Part shown: piece by piece, positions 32,513 to 41,298 of the stretch
Numbering within the stretch: position 1 is the first letter of the stretch
Layout: each line of letters starts with the position of its first letter
Source: Streptomyces sp. TLI_171
Lineage (GTDB): Bacteria; Actinomycetota; Actinomycetes; Streptomycetales; Streptomycetaceae
DNA: 64,000 bases
Assembly: GCF_003610255.1 (NCBI RefSeq)
Contig: NZ_RAPS01000001.1
Coordinates: 1,302,001 to 1,366,000 of the forward strand
Direction of reading: 5' to 3'
Program-made: the position numbers and the translations under genes
Notes under the pieces: model-generated
The model's input: only the letters and a program-made list of their open reading frames with translations
What the model was told of the DNA's origin: nothing
Databases searched by the model: none

Positions 32513-34066
32513 GTGACGAACCCGCAGACCGGCCCGGACGGCACCGAGCACACCGACTTCCCGGGCGCCGACGCCCCCGGCGACCGCGCCGCGGCCGTCG
32601 ACGCCCCGGAGTCGATCGACTACGGCAAGGGCATCGACCCCGACCGCCTGGAGACGTGCCTGGCGGTGATCGCCGAACTGGACGAGATCCACGTCGACCA
32701 CCCGGACGCGATCGCCGTCCGGCTGGCGGTCGGCGGGATCTTCCGCACCCTCAAGCAGCGCCGCCGCCAGGAGACCCGGGCCCGGAAGACCGCCAACGAC
32801 CGCGCGGTGACGGCGAAGACCGCCACCGGCGCGCCCGGCCGGATCGACGACGAGACGGCGGGCGTGTTCGGCCTGAGCACCGAGACCACCACCGAGCTGG
32901 CCGGCATCCTGGAGCGCCCGCGCTCCTGCTACACCTGCAAGCAGCGGTACGTCGAGGTGGACGCCTTCTACCACCAGCTGTGCCGGAACTGCGCCGCGCT
33001 CAACCGCTCCCGCCGGCACGCCCGGGCGGACCTGACCGGCAAGCGGGCCCTGCTCACCGGCGGCCGCGCCAAGATCGGCATGTACATCGCGCTCTGCCTG
33101 CTGCGGGACGGCGCGCACACCACCATCACCACCCGCTTCCCGAACGACGCGATCCGCCGCTTCACCGCGATGCCGGACAGCGCCGAGTGGATCCACCGCC
33201 TGAAGGTCATCGGCATCGACCTGCGCGACCCCGCCCAGGTGATGGCGCTGGCCGACGAGGTCGCGGCGGACGGCCCGCTGGACATCCTGATCAACAACGC
33301 CGCGCAGACCGTGCGCCGCTCCCCCGAGGCCTACCGCGAGCTGGTCGCCGCCGAGTCGGCGCCGCTGCCCGCCGGGGTGCTGCCCGCCTCCACCGTGATC
33401 GGCCGGTTCGGCTCGGGCGCGGTGGACGTGCCCGCCCTGCCCGGCCAGAGCCGCGGCGAGCAGCCCTCGGTGAGCGCCGAGCAGGTCACCGCGCTGGCCC
33501 TGGTGACGGGATCGGCCTCGCCGGAGCGGATCGCGGCGGGCACCGCCATCGACGCGGGCGGCCTGGTCCCCGACCTGGCGGCCACCAACAGCTGGGTGCA
33601 GACCGTCAACGAGGTCGGCCCGATCGAGCTGCTGGAGGTGCAACTGTGCAACTCCACCGCCCCGTTCATCCTGATCAGCCAGCTCCGCCCGGCGCTCGCC
33701 GCCTCCCCGGCGCGGCGCAAGTACGTGGTCAACGTCTCCGCGATGGAGGGGGTGTTCGAGCGCGGCTACAAGGGCGCGGGGCACCCGCACACCAACATGG
33801 CGAAGGCCGCGCTGAACATGCTGACCCGCACCAGCGCGCAGGAGATGTTCGAGACCGACGGCATCCTGATGACCGCCGTCGACACCGGCTGGATCACCGA
33901 CGAGCGCCCGCACCCGGAGAAGATGCGCCTGCACGAGGAGGGCTTCCACGCCCCGCTCGACCTGGTGGACGGCGCGGCCCGGGTCTACGACCCGATCGTC
34001 CGCGGCGAGCTGGGCGAGGATCTGTACGGTTGCTTCCTGAAGGACTACCAGAAGGGCAAGTGGTGA
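32513..34066 (+). CDS. atypical SDR with zinc-ribbon-like insert
   Basis: About 517 residues from GTG 32513 (GAGGAAG nine bases upstream); ATG 32486 is the alternative. An acidic N-terminal region and basic helix (about 30-100) precede CYTCKQRYVEVDAFYHQLCRNC, a CxxC-18-CxxC zinc-ribbon-like element, then an SDR Rossmann domain with LLTGGRAKIG as the nucleotide loop and INNAAQT as the NNAG-like motif. The catalytic Ser is present (VNVSAMEG) but the YxxxK Tyr is Thr (HTNMAKAAL). So classical dehydrogenase chemistry is doubtful. It overlaps the Nudix gene (GTGA). Confidence 0.82.
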   Translation: MTNPQTGPDGTEHTDFPGADAPGDRAAAVDAPESIDYGKGIDPDRLETCLAVIAELDEIHVDHPDAIAVRLAVGGIFRTLKQRRRQETRARKTANDRAVTAKTATGAPGRIDDETAGVFGLSTETTTELAGILERPRSCYTCKQRYVEVDAFYHQLCRNCAALNRSRRHARADLTGKRALLTGGRAKIGMYIALCLLRDGAHTTITTRFPNDAIRRFTAMPDSAEWIHRLKVIGIDLRDPAQVMALADEVAADGPLDILINNAAQTVRRSPEAYRELVAAESAPLPAGVLPASTVIGRFGSGAVDVPALPGQSRGEQPSVSAEQVTALALVTGSASPERIAAGTAIDAGGLVPDLAATNSWVQTVNEVGPIELLEVQLCNSTAPFILISQLRPALAASPARRKYVVNVSAMEGVFERGYKGAGHPHTNMAKAALNMLTRTSAQEMFETDGILMTAVDTGWITDERPHPEKMRLHEEGFHAPLDLVDGAARVYDPIVRGELGEDLYGCFLKDYQKGKW

Positions 34067-34536
34067 CGGACCCTCAACTCCCGTCGCCTCCCCTGGTGGG
34101 CGCCGGCGTGATCGTGCCGACCGGGGACGGCCGGGTGCTGATCGGGCGCCGCACCACTGCCGGCGAACCGCCGACCTGGAGCCTGCCGGGCGGCAAGGTC
34201 GACCACCCCGGCGAGTCCTTCGAGGCCGCCGCCGCCCGGGAGTTGGCCGAGGAGACCGGCATCGTGCTGCCGGCCGCGGACATGCGGGTGCTGGCGGTGC
34301 TGCTCGACCACGAACTGGGCCGCACCCGGGTGACGGCGGCGGTCCTCGCCCCGCCGAGCCTGGCCGAGGCCCTGGTCACCGAGCCGCACGCGTGCGCGGG
34401 TTGGGAGCGCATCGCGGTGGACGCGCTCCCCGAGCCGATGTTCTACCCCTCCGCACAGGTCCTGGCGGCCTGGCTTCCGGACTACACCGCCCCGCCCGGC
34501 ACCTGGCACTACCCGACCCCGCCCCACCCGGCCTGA
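34063..34536 (+). CDS. Nudix hydrolase
   Basis: 157 residues from a GTG start that overlaps the SDR stop (GTGA), indicating coupled translation. The Nudix box GGKVDHPGESFEA...RELAEETGI is recognisable, with one extra residue between the first Gly and the Glu (GX6E instead of GX5E). Nudix enzymes hydrolyse nucleoside-diphosphate-linked compounds; pairing with an SDR suggests a nucleotide-linked cofactor or metabolite, but the substrate is not evident. Confidence 0.88.
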   Translation: MTDPQLPSPPLVGAGVIVPTGDGRVLIGRRTTAGEPPTWSLPGGKVDHPGESFEAAAARELAEETGIVLPAADMRVLAVLLDHELGRTRVTAAVLAPPSLAEALVTEPHACAGWERIAVDALPEPMFYPSAQVLAAWLPDYTAPPGTWHYPTPPHPA

Positions 34537-34606
34537 CTTCCCGTCAGTCCCGCCCGCGGGCCTCGCCGAAGCGCTGCGCTCCACCCCCGTGCCGAGGCGC
34601 TGCGCT

Positions 34607-35380
34607 TCAGCGACTCGCCCCCACCGTCCCCCGGCGGTCGCCGACCCGGCGCACCAGGAGGACGAAGGTCCGGGCGTAGGCGTGACCCTCGGTCACTCGG
34701 GGCCAGGCGAGGGCGGCCAGGGCCGCGGACGCCTCCGGGTGCACCTCGCCGTGCACCCGGACCTCGGCGGACTGCTCGCCGCCGCCACTGCCGAGGAACA
34801 CCTTCACGCCGACCAGTTGGTCCCGGCCGAGTTCGCCGCCGAGCGCGGGGGCGAGCGCGGGCAGCACCGGGTTGCGCACCAGCCAGTCCTGCACGTCGTG
34901 GAAGCGGTCGCCGGTGCCCCAGCCGACCATGCCGCCGTGGATGGCGTGCCAGCCGGGCAGGCCGTCGGGGTCGCCCGGGTCCAGGTGTCCGGCGAACCGG
35001 CCGTTGTGGGCGACCAGTTCGAGCAGCGAGACGCCGGTGGTGGCCGCCCACACCTCGATGCCGCGGCGCACCGGGTCGTGGTCGCCGCCGCCGATGCCGG
35101 TGACGCAGTCCGGCACGGCCGTCTCCGGGCGGTCCCGGTCGGCCAGGAAGACCAGGTCCAGATGGTGCGGGTAGTCGTCGTGCGGAGTGCCGAGCCGCAC
35201 CGCCAACGCGCCCGGCCCGCGCACCTCTTCGCCCTCGACCCGCCACGATTCGCCGTGCAGCGCGGACAGTTCGCCCGCGACCGCACCCAATACGGCCTGT
35301 ACAGAAGGCCGTTCCACACTCTTGCCGGCCGCGTCCGGACCGGTCCCGGACCGGCCGCGCCACCATGATCCCCATGCCAT
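34607..35380 (-). CDS. DUF6348-like protein
   Basis: 257 residues from ATG 35380. A soluble alpha/beta protein with no signal peptide; conserved-looking stretches are DDYPHHLDLVFLADRD, DPVRRGIEVWAATTGVSLLELV, GWHAIHGGMVGWG and YARTFVLLVRR. I place it in DUF6348 from memory of this ending, with moderate confidence; function unknown. It is divergent from the CpnT-like gene, whose start is 150 nt away, so the two may share a promoter region. Confidence 0.65.
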   Translation of the reverse strand: MAWGSWWRGRSGTGPDAAGKSVERPSVQAVLGAVAGELSALHGESWRVEGEEVRGPGALAVRLGTPHDDYPHHLDLVFLADRDRPETAVPDCVTGIGGGDHDPVRRGIEVWAATTGVSLLELVAHNGRFAGHLDPGDPDGLPGWHAIHGGMVGWGTGDRFHDVQDWLVRNPVLPALAPALGGELGRDQLVGVKVFLGSGGGEQSAEVRVHGEVHPEASAALAALAWPRVTEGHAYARTFVLLVRRVGDRRGTVGASR

Positions 35381-35530
35381 GGCGCACACCGTAACGGTGT
35401 ACCGGTTTGCCGACAATGCGGGAACCGTCCCCGGGCGAGGTGGTCGTTGTCGTCCGGTATGTGTATCGTCGCAGTGCGCGATCAGGTACTTACACGGGGA
35501 CGACAACACGGGGCAGCAGCTGGGGGCGGC

Positions 35531-37147
35531 ATGGCTGTGGAACTACCATCGGGGCTCAACCACATTCTCGGCCTGCTGGGCGTGCGGTTCCCCAGTGCCA
35601 ATGAGGACGAACTGAACCAGCTGGCAAGCCAGTTGGAGAAGTTCGCGAGCGCGCTGGACTCTGCCCAGATGACGGCGGACCGAGCGCTCACCATGCTTCA
35701 CGAGGTGTACCAGGGCGATTCGGCGGACCGGCTCGCCGAGCTGTGGAGCACCATCACCAAGTACTCCAAGGTGATCGTCGAGATCTGCCAGACGGTGGCC
35801 AAGGTGCTGCGCGCGGCGGCAGTGGCCGTCGAGCTGGCCAAGACCCAGTCGATCACCCAACTGTTCTCCATCGAGGCCCAGTTGGCGGCGGCGTCGTCGA
35901 CCGGTCCGTGGAGCACCGCCGCGGTGCTGCAGATGGGCCGGATGGTGATGAACCAGCTGCTGGAGGCTGCGGTCAGCAAGCTGGCCCAGATCGTCACGAA
36001 GCCGATCGAGGACATGATCGAGAAGGCGGCGGACAAGGTCCTGCCGACCCCGTCCCACGCCTCCACCGGCCAGGGCTTCAACATCGACCTGGCCCAACTC
36101 GCGAGCTGCGCAGCCGATCTGCGCCGCGGCGCGGACGACATCGAGTCGCACGGCACGTCCTTCGCGCGGATCGTGCAGAGCCTGAAGATGGGCGACTCCG
36201 GCGACCGCTTCGGCAAGATCGTGGTCGAGGCCGCGCAGCACATCCTGCGCACCATCGCCGAGGACGTGCTCAAGCGCATCCTGTCTTCGTTCCGCGAGAC
36301 GGCCGACAAGATGGACAAGCTGGGCGGCAACCTGAGCGACAACGAGGACAGCAACCGGATGTCGCTGAACAGCATCGCCTCCACCGTGGCGAACCCGTTC
36401 AGTCCGAACTCCTCGCTGAACTCCTCGCTGTCCACCGTGGGTTCGCCCCGGACGGGCGGTTCCTCGGACGCCGGGCTGAACGCGTTCGCGGCCCTGATGC
36501 CCAAACTCGGTCCGGTCAGCTCGGCGCTGTCCCGCGGCGGTCGGAGCGGCGGCCCGGGCGCGGGCGTGAACACGCTGGGCCTCAAGGAGCCCAACCTGCA
36601 CGCCGCCAGCGGTCCGGGCGGCCTCGGCGGCGGCTCGGGTCCGGGCGGGTCCCCGGGCGCTCCCGGCGTCCACGGCGCGGCCGGCATCGGCACCAGGCTG
36701 GCCGTGCCCGGCAGCGGCGGGTCGACCTCCTCCCGGAGCGCCTCGCGCGCCAACGTGGAGACCGACCACCAGGTGAGCGGCGGCTCCGGCTCGTCCGGGT
36801 CCTCCTCCGGCGGCGGTACCGGCACCAGCACGAACAGCGCCGGGGCCCGCCCGGCGGGCGGCATGATGGGCCCGATGGGCATGGGCATGGCCCACGGCTA
36901 CGGCCCGGTGGGCGGCAGCTCGATCCGCGGCGGCGGCAGCAGCGGGTCCCGCAACGGCCGCCACCTCGGCCCCGACGAGGAGGACGAGGCGTACTCGGAC
37001 GGCATCGTCGAGGAGGACCCGATGCTCAACATGTACGCGGCCCTCCAGCTCGGCCGGGTCATGCCGGTCCGGCAGGAGCCGCGCGAGGACGGGCACCGGC
37101 GCGACGACCGGTACGACGAGGACGAGCCGTACGACGACCCGGTCTGA
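35531..37147 (+). CDS. CpnT-N-like/WXG100-like protein with disordered tail, no toxin domain
   Basis: 538 residues. MAVELPSGLNHILGLLGVRFPSANEDELNQLASQL is the start pattern of the CpnT-like N-terminal domain of actinobacterial type VII secreted polymorphic toxins. Helical hairpins of WXG100 style follow (about 20-170) and again (about 185-285, IDLAQLASCAADLRRGADDIESHG). From about 290 to the end the chain is Gly/Ser-rich and disordered, finishing in an acidic segment (DEEDEAYSDGIVEEDP... DEDEPYDDPV). No nuclease, ADP-ribosyltransferase or NAD-glycohydrolase domain is seen. ESX-type export is inferred. A strong terminator follows. Confidence 0.8.
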   Translation: MAVELPSGLNHILGLLGVRFPSANEDELNQLASQLEKFASALDSAQMTADRALTMLHEVYQGDSADRLAELWSTITKYSKVIVEICQTVAKVLRAAAVAVELAKTQSITQLFSIEAQLAAASSTGPWSTAAVLQMGRMVMNQLLEAAVSKLAQIVTKPIEDMIEKAADKVLPTPSHASTGQGFNIDLAQLASCAADLRRGADDIESHGTSFARIVQSLKMGDSGDRFGKIVVEAAQHILRTIAEDVLKRILSSFRETADKMDKLGGNLSDNEDSNRMSLNSIASTVANPFSPNSSLNSSLSTVGSPRTGGSSDAGLNAFAALMPKLGPVSSALSRGGRSGGPGAGVNTLGLKEPNLHAASGPGGLGGGSGPGGSPGAPGVHGAAGIGTRLAVPGSGGSTSSRSASRANVETDHQVSGGSGSSGSSSGGGTGTSTNSAGARPAGGMMGPMGMGMAHGYGPVGGSSIRGGGSSGSRNGRHLGPDEEDEAYSDGIVEEDPMLNMYAALQLGRVMPVRQEPREDGHRRDDRYDEDEPYDDPV

Positions 37148-37168
37148 GCCGCCGGGCGCACGACCCTG

Positions 37169-37198
37169 ACAGGGGCTCCTCCGGGGGCCCCTGTTTTT
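37169..37198 (+). terminator. intrinsic terminator of the CpnT-like gene
   Basis: ACAGGGGC pairs with GCCCCTGT and is followed by TTTTT (37194-37198), 21 nt after the stop. One of the few hairpins here with a real U-run. Confidence 0.9.
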
Positions 37199-37314
37199 CG
37201 TCCCGTGAATTGACCGTGAACCGTAAACTTTTCTGGGCGATGGTGTGGACCACGAACGAACGCGATGGCTAGGGTCGGACCGGACGTATCGAACCCCTGC
37301 GACGGGACGTGCCC

Positions 37315-37848
37315 GTGACCGACACCCTGGTGGCCGCCGACGGCGACCGCTACGAGGCCGAACGGCTGGACGCCACCGCCGCGTGGGTCTCCCGGCACCG
37401 GCCGCCGGGGAGCGGGGCGCTGGCCGAACTCGGCGCCCGCGAGGGCGCGCTGACGGTCCGTCTGCTGAAGGCCGGCTACACCGTCCACGCGGCGGAACCC
37501 GACCCGGCCCTGCGGGCCCGGCTGTTCGCGGCCCTGCGCGGCCGCGCCCGGCTGCGGCTGACCGCCGGCGACCTGGCCGACCCTCCCCCGGTGCGCCGCC
37601 GCTTCGGCGCGGTGCTGCTGATCGACTCCCTGCACCCCGGCCAGGACCTGGAGCTGCTGCACGCCCTGCCCACCGACCTGCTGTTCGTCGCGCTGGCACC
37701 CTCGGCCCTGGACGGCCGGCTCCGCCCCTGGCTCTCCGCGCAGCAGGGCTGGCTGCTGGTCGAGGAGGTCGACCTGGCCGCCCCGCACCCGGGCCCGTGC
37801 CCGGCCGCGCCGGGCAGCCGCGGCGTACTGCTGCGCCGCGCCTGCTGA
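37315..37848 (+). CDS. small class I SAM-dependent methyltransferase-like protein
   Basis: 177 residues from GTG 37315 (GGGA seven bases upstream); GTG 37309 is in frame too. A Rossmann-like motif I is visible in LAELGAREGALTVRLLKAGYTVHAAEPDP, then an acidic residue region AGDLADPP and FGAVLLIDSLHP as motif post-I/II. The protein is short for the family and has no evident substrate domain. It sits alone between the terminator and the convergent patatin gene. Confidence 0.7.
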   Translation: MTDTLVAADGDRYEAERLDATAAWVSRHRPPGSGALAELGAREGALTVRLLKAGYTVHAAEPDPALRARLFAALRGRARLRLTAGDLADPPPVRRRFGAVLLIDSLHPGQDLELLHALPTDLLFVALAPSALDGRLRPWLSAQQGWLLVEEVDLAAPHPGPCPAAPGSRGVLLRRAC

Positions 37849-37920
37849 CGAACCGTCGGCGCCCGCGACCGACCATCCGCGTCGGGCTCCCACCGGCCGG
37901 CGGCGTCTTCGGACGGGGCC

Positions 37921-38910
37921 TCAGTCCAGGCGGGCGATCAGTGCGTCCATGGTGGCGCGCCCGCCGTCCAGCGCGGCGCGCAGCAGTGGCGCGTCGCGGG
38001 CCAGCCGGCCGACCGAGGGGGTCTCGGGTCCGGGCCGGACCGAGAGCACGGCGGGGCCGTCGGCGGCCGGGGTGCGGTCGTGCCGGGCCAGCAGTTCCTC
38101 GTCGGCCAGCAGTCGTTCGGCGCGGGCCAGGTAGGAGGCGCGCAGCGGGTCCGGGTGGCGGCGCAGCACGGTGCCGGCGATCAGCCGGGAGCCCCGCGAG
38201 GGCGGGCCGGCGGCGGGCGGGGCGGCCGGGGCGTGGCGGGAGCGCAGCACCAGGACGTGGGTGGCGCCCTGGGCCAGCGCGGTGCGGAACGGGATGGATT
38301 CGGCGAGGCCCGCGTCGTAGTAGTGGCTGCCGTCGAGTTCCACCGGCGGTCCGGCGAGCAGCGGCAGGGCGGCGCTGGCGCGCAGGGCGAGGCGCAGCCG
38401 GGCGGGGTCGGTGAGCAGCGGGTGCAGGTCGGTGGAGACGCCGGTGCCGACGTGGGTGGCGAGCGGGTGCAGGGTGGTCGGGTTGCCGAGGATCGCGTCG
38501 AAGTCCATCCGGGCGACGTGCGTGTAGAAGTGCTCGACCAGGGTCCGGACGTCGACCACGGGCCGGCCGCGCAACGGGTTGCCGGGCCGGACCATCTCCC
38601 TGGCGTACTGCGCGTCGGCCCAGCCCTCCAACTGCGTGGGGTCGCTGCTGAGCAGCCAGGCACCGGTCAGCGCACCGGCCGAGGCGCCGTAGACGGCGTC
38701 GAACGCGCCGGTCAGGCCCGCCTCGTGGAGGGCGAGGGCCATGCCGCCGGAGATCACGCCGCGCATGCCGCCGCCCTCGACGGCCAGCGCGATCCGCAGG
38801 CCGTCGGCGCGCTGCCCGGGGCGGCTGCCGGTGCGCCGCCGCTCGGCGAGCGCGGCCAGCACCCGGTGCGGCCCGTCGGGAGCGGCCGGGGTGTCGCGCC
38901 GCTGGTCCAC
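37921..38910 (-). CDS. patatin-like phospholipase family protein
   Basis: 329 residues from GTG 38910, chosen because AGGAG lies six bases upstream; an ATG at 38997 would add 29 residues without a ribosome site. Patatin hallmarks: oxyanion loop EGGGMRGVISGGM, nucleophile elbow GASAGA, and the catalytic Asp in YYDAGL. Serine-aspartate lipid acyl hydrolase activity is expected. No signal peptide, so intracellular or exported by another route. Confidence 0.9.
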   Translation of the reverse strand: MDQRRDTPAAPDGPHRVLAALAERRRTGSRPGQRADGLRIALAVEGGGMRGVISGGMALALHEAGLTGAFDAVYGASAGALTGAWLLSSDPTQLEGWADAQYAREMVRPGNPLRGRPVVDVRTLVEHFYTHVARMDFDAILGNPTTLHPLATHVGTGVSTDLHPLLTDPARLRLALRASAALPLLAGPPVELDGSHYYDAGLAESIPFRTALAQGATHVLVLRSRHAPAAPPAAGPPSRGSRLIAGTVLRRHPDPLRASYLARAERLLADEELLARHDRTPAADGPAVLSVRPGPETPSVGRLARDAPLLRAALDGGRATMDALIARLD

Positions 38911-39092
38911 GTGGTGCTCCTGCCTGCCCGCGCCGACCGCCCGTGCGGGGGGCGCGGAGTGCCGTGTCGAGGTCCGAAACGCCATGAAGTGTCGCACACG
39001 AACCCGGACCGCCCCGCCCGGCCTCCGGGTGCCGGCAGTGCGGGCCGGCCGCCCGGACCGGGCGTTCCGCGGCGAGCCGTTAGGGTGACCGC

Positions 39093-39692
39093 ATGTCGAC
39101 GACCGGAACCGCCGCCTACCCCGCCGACCGCTCCGCGCTGCCGGAACTCGTCGCCCGGGCCGTGGAGTTGGCGGAGCGCCTGGGCTTCGACCAGTCGTGC
39201 CGTCCGGAGCAGGGGCGGCTGCTGCAGGCGCTGGCGGCGGGCGCGGCGGGCCGGATCGGCGAGACCGGTACCGGGTGCGGCGTCGGCCTCGGCTGGCTGC
39301 TGGCCGGGCGGCGGCCCGGCGTGCGGGTGGTGAGCGTCGAACGGGAGGCGGCCCGCGTGGCCGCGGTACGGGAGCTGTTCGCCGAGGTGCCCGACCTGGA
39401 GCTGGTGCACGGCGACTGGACGGCGATCGCCGGGCACGGACCGTTCGACCTGCTGGTGCTCGACGGCGGCGGCAACGGCAAGCAGACCGCCGCCGCCGAC
39501 CCCGAGCGGGTGCTCACCCCGGGCGGCACCCTGGTGGTCGACGACCTGACGCCGCTCACCGCCTGGCCGCCGACCTTCCGGGGCGGGCCCGACACCGGCC
39601 GCACCGTCTGGTACCGGCACCCGGCGCTGCTCACCACCGAGGTCCGGCTCGCCCCCGACCTCGCCACCCTGCTGGCCACCCGCCGCCCCTGA
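39093..39692 (+). CDS. O-methyltransferase-like class I methyltransferase
   Basis: 199 residues. SAM-binding motif ETGTGCGVGLGWLLAG, then RVVSVEREAARVAAVRELF, HGDWTAI and DLLVLDGGG, the order seen in class I small-molecule methyltransferases. Substrate unknown. It converges on the carboxylesterase gene with 14 nt between stops. Confidence 0.85.
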   Translation: MSTTGTAAYPADRSALPELVARAVELAERLGFDQSCRPEQGRLLQALAAGAAGRIGETGTGCGVGLGWLLAGRRPGVRVVSVEREAARVAAVRELFAEVPDLELVHGDWTAIAGHGPFDLLVLDGGGNGKQTAAADPERVLTPGGTLVVDDLTPLTAWPPTFRGGPDTGRTVWYRHPALLTTEVRLAPDLATLLATRRP

Positions 39693-39706
39693 CTGTCCGT
39701 CACCCG

Positions 39707-41104
39707 TCACCCGTGCCAGATTTCCCGGACGGCGCGCAGCGGGTCGTGCTCCACCCGGGGCTGCTCGTCCCAGCGCATCGTGGCGCGACCCTCCACGTAG
39801 GGCGGCCACCCCGTGCCGGGGTCGAGGTCCCGGACGAAGGCGACCCAGGCCGCGTGCACGGCGTCGGCCAGCTGCTGCGGCGGGTGCGCGCCGAGCGCGG
39901 CCTCGACGCCCTCGGCGTGCAACAGGTCGAAGGCGAACGGCAGGTCGGTGCAGTGGTAGGCCTGGCCGGCCCGCCCCTCGGCCGTGCCCGTCCACTCGAA
40001 CTGGTACAGCCAGGTGGGCAGTTCACGCTCGGCCCGGGCCTCGGCGAGGGCCGTTCCGGGGCCGCGGAACAGCCAGTCGGTGAGCACCTCGCCGGGCCCG
40101 GCGAGCGGCCGTTCGGCCCGGAACCGTGCGGCGCGCTCCGGATCGAGGCCGAGCGCGGCGAGCATCCCCGGGACGTCCTCGGCCGCCGCCTCCCCCGGCG
40201 CGCTGAACTCGTGGGCGGTGAAGCCGAGCAGCAGCGGCACCTCCGACTCCGCGGCGGCCGCCCGCACCGGGCGTGGCACCAACTCCCCGTCCGGGAACGG
40301 GGCGAGTGCCCGCAGCGGGTCGCCGACGGCCGCCGACGCGTCCTGCAGGGCGAGGAGTTCGGCGTCCGTGGCGTCCTGCAGGGCGGCGGCGGTGAGGGTG
40401 GCGCCGGTGCGTGCGGCGAGCTCCCGGGTGGCGGCCTCGGCGCCGCTGCGGTCCGGCCGGTCGGGCACCGCGCCCGACACCGAGATCGCGGCCCGGAACA
40501 GTCCCTGGGCGGCGGGCGTGGCGAGCAGCGTCTGCACGGCTCCGCCGCCCGCGGACTGCCCGGCGACGGTGACCTGGGCCGGGTCGCCGCCGAACGCCGC
40601 GATGTTGTCCCGGACCCACTCCAGCGCGGCGACCCAGTCCCGCACGGCCCGGTTGTCCGGCGCGTCCGGCAGGTGCAGGAAGCCCTCGACGCCCAGGCGG
40701 TAGCCGACGGCGACCAGCACCACCCCGTCCCGGCTGAACGCCGCGCCGTCGTACCACGGGCTGGCCGCGCTCCCCGCGACGTACCCGCCGCCGTGGATCC
40801 ACACCAGGACCGGCAGACCCGCCGCCGCGTCGACCCCGGGTGTGAAGACGTTCAGGTTCAGGGTCCCGTCGCCCGGGACGCTCGGCTCCGGAATGGTGGT
40901 CACCTCGGCGAACGGGCGGCGCTGCGCGGTCGGCCCGTACGCGGTGGCGTCCCGCTCCTCCGCCCACGGCACGGGCGGCACCGGCGCGGCGAACCGCAGT
41001 GCCCCGACCGGGGGTTGCGCGTACGGGATGCCGAGGAAACGGACGCTGCCGTCAGCGCGGCGCTCGCCGCGCACCGGGCCGCTGCGGGTGGGGACGACGG
41101 TCAT
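39707..41104 (-). CDS. carboxylesterase, type B
   Basis: 465 residues. GIPYAQPPVGALRF, LPVLVWIHGGGYVAGS (oxyanion hole) and GQSAGG (nucleophile Ser) identify the carboxylesterase/lipase type B family; catalytic His is probably in EEFSAPGE...AHEFSAP or the later FVRDLDPGTGWPPY block. No signal peptide, so probably cytoplasmic hydrolysis of esters. ATG at 41104 is the first codon of the conserved TRSGPVRGE start. Confidence 0.9.
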   Translation of the reverse strand: MTVVPTRSGPVRGERRADGSVRFLGIPYAQPPVGALRFAAPVPPVPWAEERDATAYGPTAQRRPFAEVTTIPEPSVPGDGTLNLNVFTPGVDAAAGLPVLVWIHGGGYVAGSAASPWYDGAAFSRDGVVLVAVGYRLGVEGFLHLPDAPDNRAVRDWVAALEWVRDNIAAFGGDPAQVTVAGQSAGGGAVQTLLATPAAQGLFRAAISVSGAVPDRPDRSGAEAATRELAARTGATLTAAALQDATDAELLALQDASAAVGDPLRALAPFPDGELVPRPVRAAAAESEVPLLLGFTAHEFSAPGEAAAEDVPGMLAALGLDPERAARFRAERPLAGPGEVLTDWLFRGPGTALAEARAERELPTWLYQFEWTGTAEGRAGQAYHCTDLPFAFDLLHAEGVEAALGAHPPQQLADAVHAAWVAFVRDLDPGTGWPPYVEGRATMRWDEQPRVEHDPLRAVREIWHG

Positions 41105-41298
41105 GGGGCTGCTCCGGTACGGGTCGTGGCGCGGGGGCCTGGTGATCGACATGGTGCCGGACCCGGACCGGCGAGTGCGCAAGCCGCCGGGCCCGGCAGA
41201 CGCCGTCCGGAGACCGGGGCGCGCGATCCGTCCCGGGTTCCGGCGGCAACGCGGCACCGGGCCGCGCACTCCACCGCGACCCACTACCGTGGGGCCGC

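Noticed and set aside
32435..33949. 504-codon minus-strand frame opposite the SDR
   Set aside because: Composition is that of an antisense shadow (Gly/Val/His/Arg-rich) and the plus strand has clear SDR motifs.
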